A stretch of 64,000 nucleotides of DNA from Siphlonurus alternatus (taxonomy: Eukaryota; Arthropoda; Insecta; Ephemeroptera; Siphlonuridae). Within the stretch, counting starts at the first letter, position 1. Every line of letters begins with the position of its first letter. Location: NCBI GenBank assembly GCA_949825025.1, contig OX463781.1, positions 24,071,047-24,135,046 on the forward strand. Reading direction: 5' to 3'. A program made the position numbers and the translations under genes. Of the stretch, positions 63,047 to 64,000 are shown piece by piece. The notes beneath the pieces are model-generated. The model was given only the letters and a program-made list of their open reading frames with translations. It had not been told where the DNA came from and did no database searches.

Positions 63047-63274
63047 GGTTAAGGTAATGCACCAAATGTTAAAAAAATTCCCAAAAATGAAAATTGTAGG
63101 TCTGTTCGTAAACCCTGCTCGGTGTACACTTTCTACATCTAATCAACCTTATGCACATGGATATAAGGTCGATTAGGTGCAGAATAAGTACAACGAGCAG
63201 GGTTTACGAACAGACCTATTGAAACATATCATTCGAGCTCGTTTTTAAGTTATGAATTTTTAAAATAGACTAAT
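63047..63274. mobile_element. Family A-like fragment split by a small TA-flanked MITE
   Basis: TTAA then GGTTAAGGTAATGCACC at 63047 is a diverged family A left end. After an insertion at 63097-63218 the arm resumes with TTCGAGCTCGTTTTTAAGTT, then stops at a TTAA used by copy 6. Its right arm is missing. This is a three-layer nest. Confidence 0.7.
63099..63216. mobile_element. 118-bp MITE with GGTCTGTTCGTAAACCC termini
   Basis: Perfect inverted arms GGTCTGTTCGTAAACCCTGC, continuing a few bases further, around a partly palindromic centre with CTAATCAACCTTAT / ATAAGGTCGATTAG. TA on both sides fits a TA target duplication, as in Tc1/mariner-type MITEs. Confidence 0.75.
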
Positions 63275-63278
63275 TTAA

Positions 63279-63625
63279 GGGTAAGGTAACGCCACCAATG
63301 TTAAAAAAAATCCCTCTCACAAAAATTCTGAAAAAAATTTAAAATGTTCTCCTCTACACCCCCTATCAGTAGCTAAAATATCAGGTATACAAATACGATC
63401 TGGTTTTTGAGTTATGAATTTTTAAAGTTGACTACTTTAACATGGAGAAATGAAACTCCCATGTTAAATTGGTCAACTTTAAAAATTCATAACTCAAAAA
63501 CTAGATCGTATTTGTATACCTGATATTTTAGCTACTGATAGGGGGTGTAGAGGAGAACATTTTAAATTTTTTTCAGAATTTTTGTGAGAGGGATTTTTTT
63601 TAACATTGGTGGCGTTACCTTACCC
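63279..63625. mobile_element. Family A palindromic MITE, copy 6 (347 bp)
   Basis: TTAA at 63275-63278 and 63626-63629. Same ends and exact length. Inserted in the TTAA of a diverged relative. Confidence 0.9.
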
Positions 63626-63629
63626 TTAA

Positions 63630-64000
63630 GGCTTAACCTGAGAAATTTGGACGAAAAATTCGCTACAACAGATTTTCTTCAAATTAATTTGGTGGAATCA
63701 CAACAATTGTCAAATTAGCTCTGAATTTTTTCGGAATTTTTTAACCGTTGGTTTAATTATAATTAATTTATTTAAATGAGAATTTTGTATCCTTCCAATG
63801 TTAAATTTGTTAATTAGCATTGCAAAAAAACTATACAACAGATTCTTTTACTTTTTTTATTTACTATTTACTAATTTTTTAGACTATTTTTCTGAATTGT
63901 TTTCATATATTTTGAACCGTGGCGATGATCGTTTCCTGTATGTGATGAGAAATGTGGCAACGTTCTCAAGGACTGTTGTCACCACCCCCTCCTAAAAATT
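63630..64000. other. AT-rich tail of window
   Basis: No gene supported. A 65-codon frame at 63798-63995 is Phe/Leu-rich and unrecognised. Confidence 0.5.

Overview
This is an AT-rich animal nuclear DNA window, most likely from an arthropod. The taxon is inferred from the two recognisable proteins, from GT/AG introns of 67 bp to 1.2 kb, from many very long (GA)n, (CT)n and (TA)n microsatellites, and from dense MITE-type transposon debris. The species cannot be named from the sequence.

Only two complete genes can be supported, as a head-to-head pair at 53.5-57.4 kb. Mitochondrial ribosomal protein S17 (MRPS17) lies on the minus strand, with three exons and 161 aa. Proteasome subunit beta type-1 (PSMB1, beta6) lies on the plus strand, with four exons and 234 aa. 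Their start codons are 329 bp apart, so the gap is probably a shared bidirectional promoter. Both are housekeeping genes; they are not otherwise linked in pathway.

The first 53 kb holds no complete gene. It is AT-rich DNA with more than twenty short GC/CpG-richer islands, usually 100-600 bp. Some have splice or promoter signals: a 61-codon phase-0 exon candidate at 27,590-27,772 (+), and a candidate promoter with a non-coding first exon at 18,331-18,175 (-). The layout could be the intron and regulatory landscape of a large gene, but that is inference. The same region carries 5'-truncated non-LTR retrotransposon ends (36.8 and 39.4 kb), a 5S-rRNA-derived element (47.7 kb), tRNA-like fragments (32.1 and 34.1 kb), MITEs with clear target-site duplications (30.3 and 33.1 kb), and foldback elements made of short palindromic iterons inside (TA)n tracts (25.8 and 49.1 kb). 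One of the last carries an integrase-like fragment.

The right end, 57.4-63.7 kb, is a transposon nest. Six copies of one almost perfectly palindromic element each measure exactly 347 bp between TTAA target sites, one inserted inside another. They are mixed with a relative that shares only the terminal motif of a variant at 32.2 kb, a further TA-flanked MITE, a decayed copy with a GAAA expansion, and a second 5S-derived element. This palindromic TTAA family and the iteron foldback family are the most notable unexplained structures.
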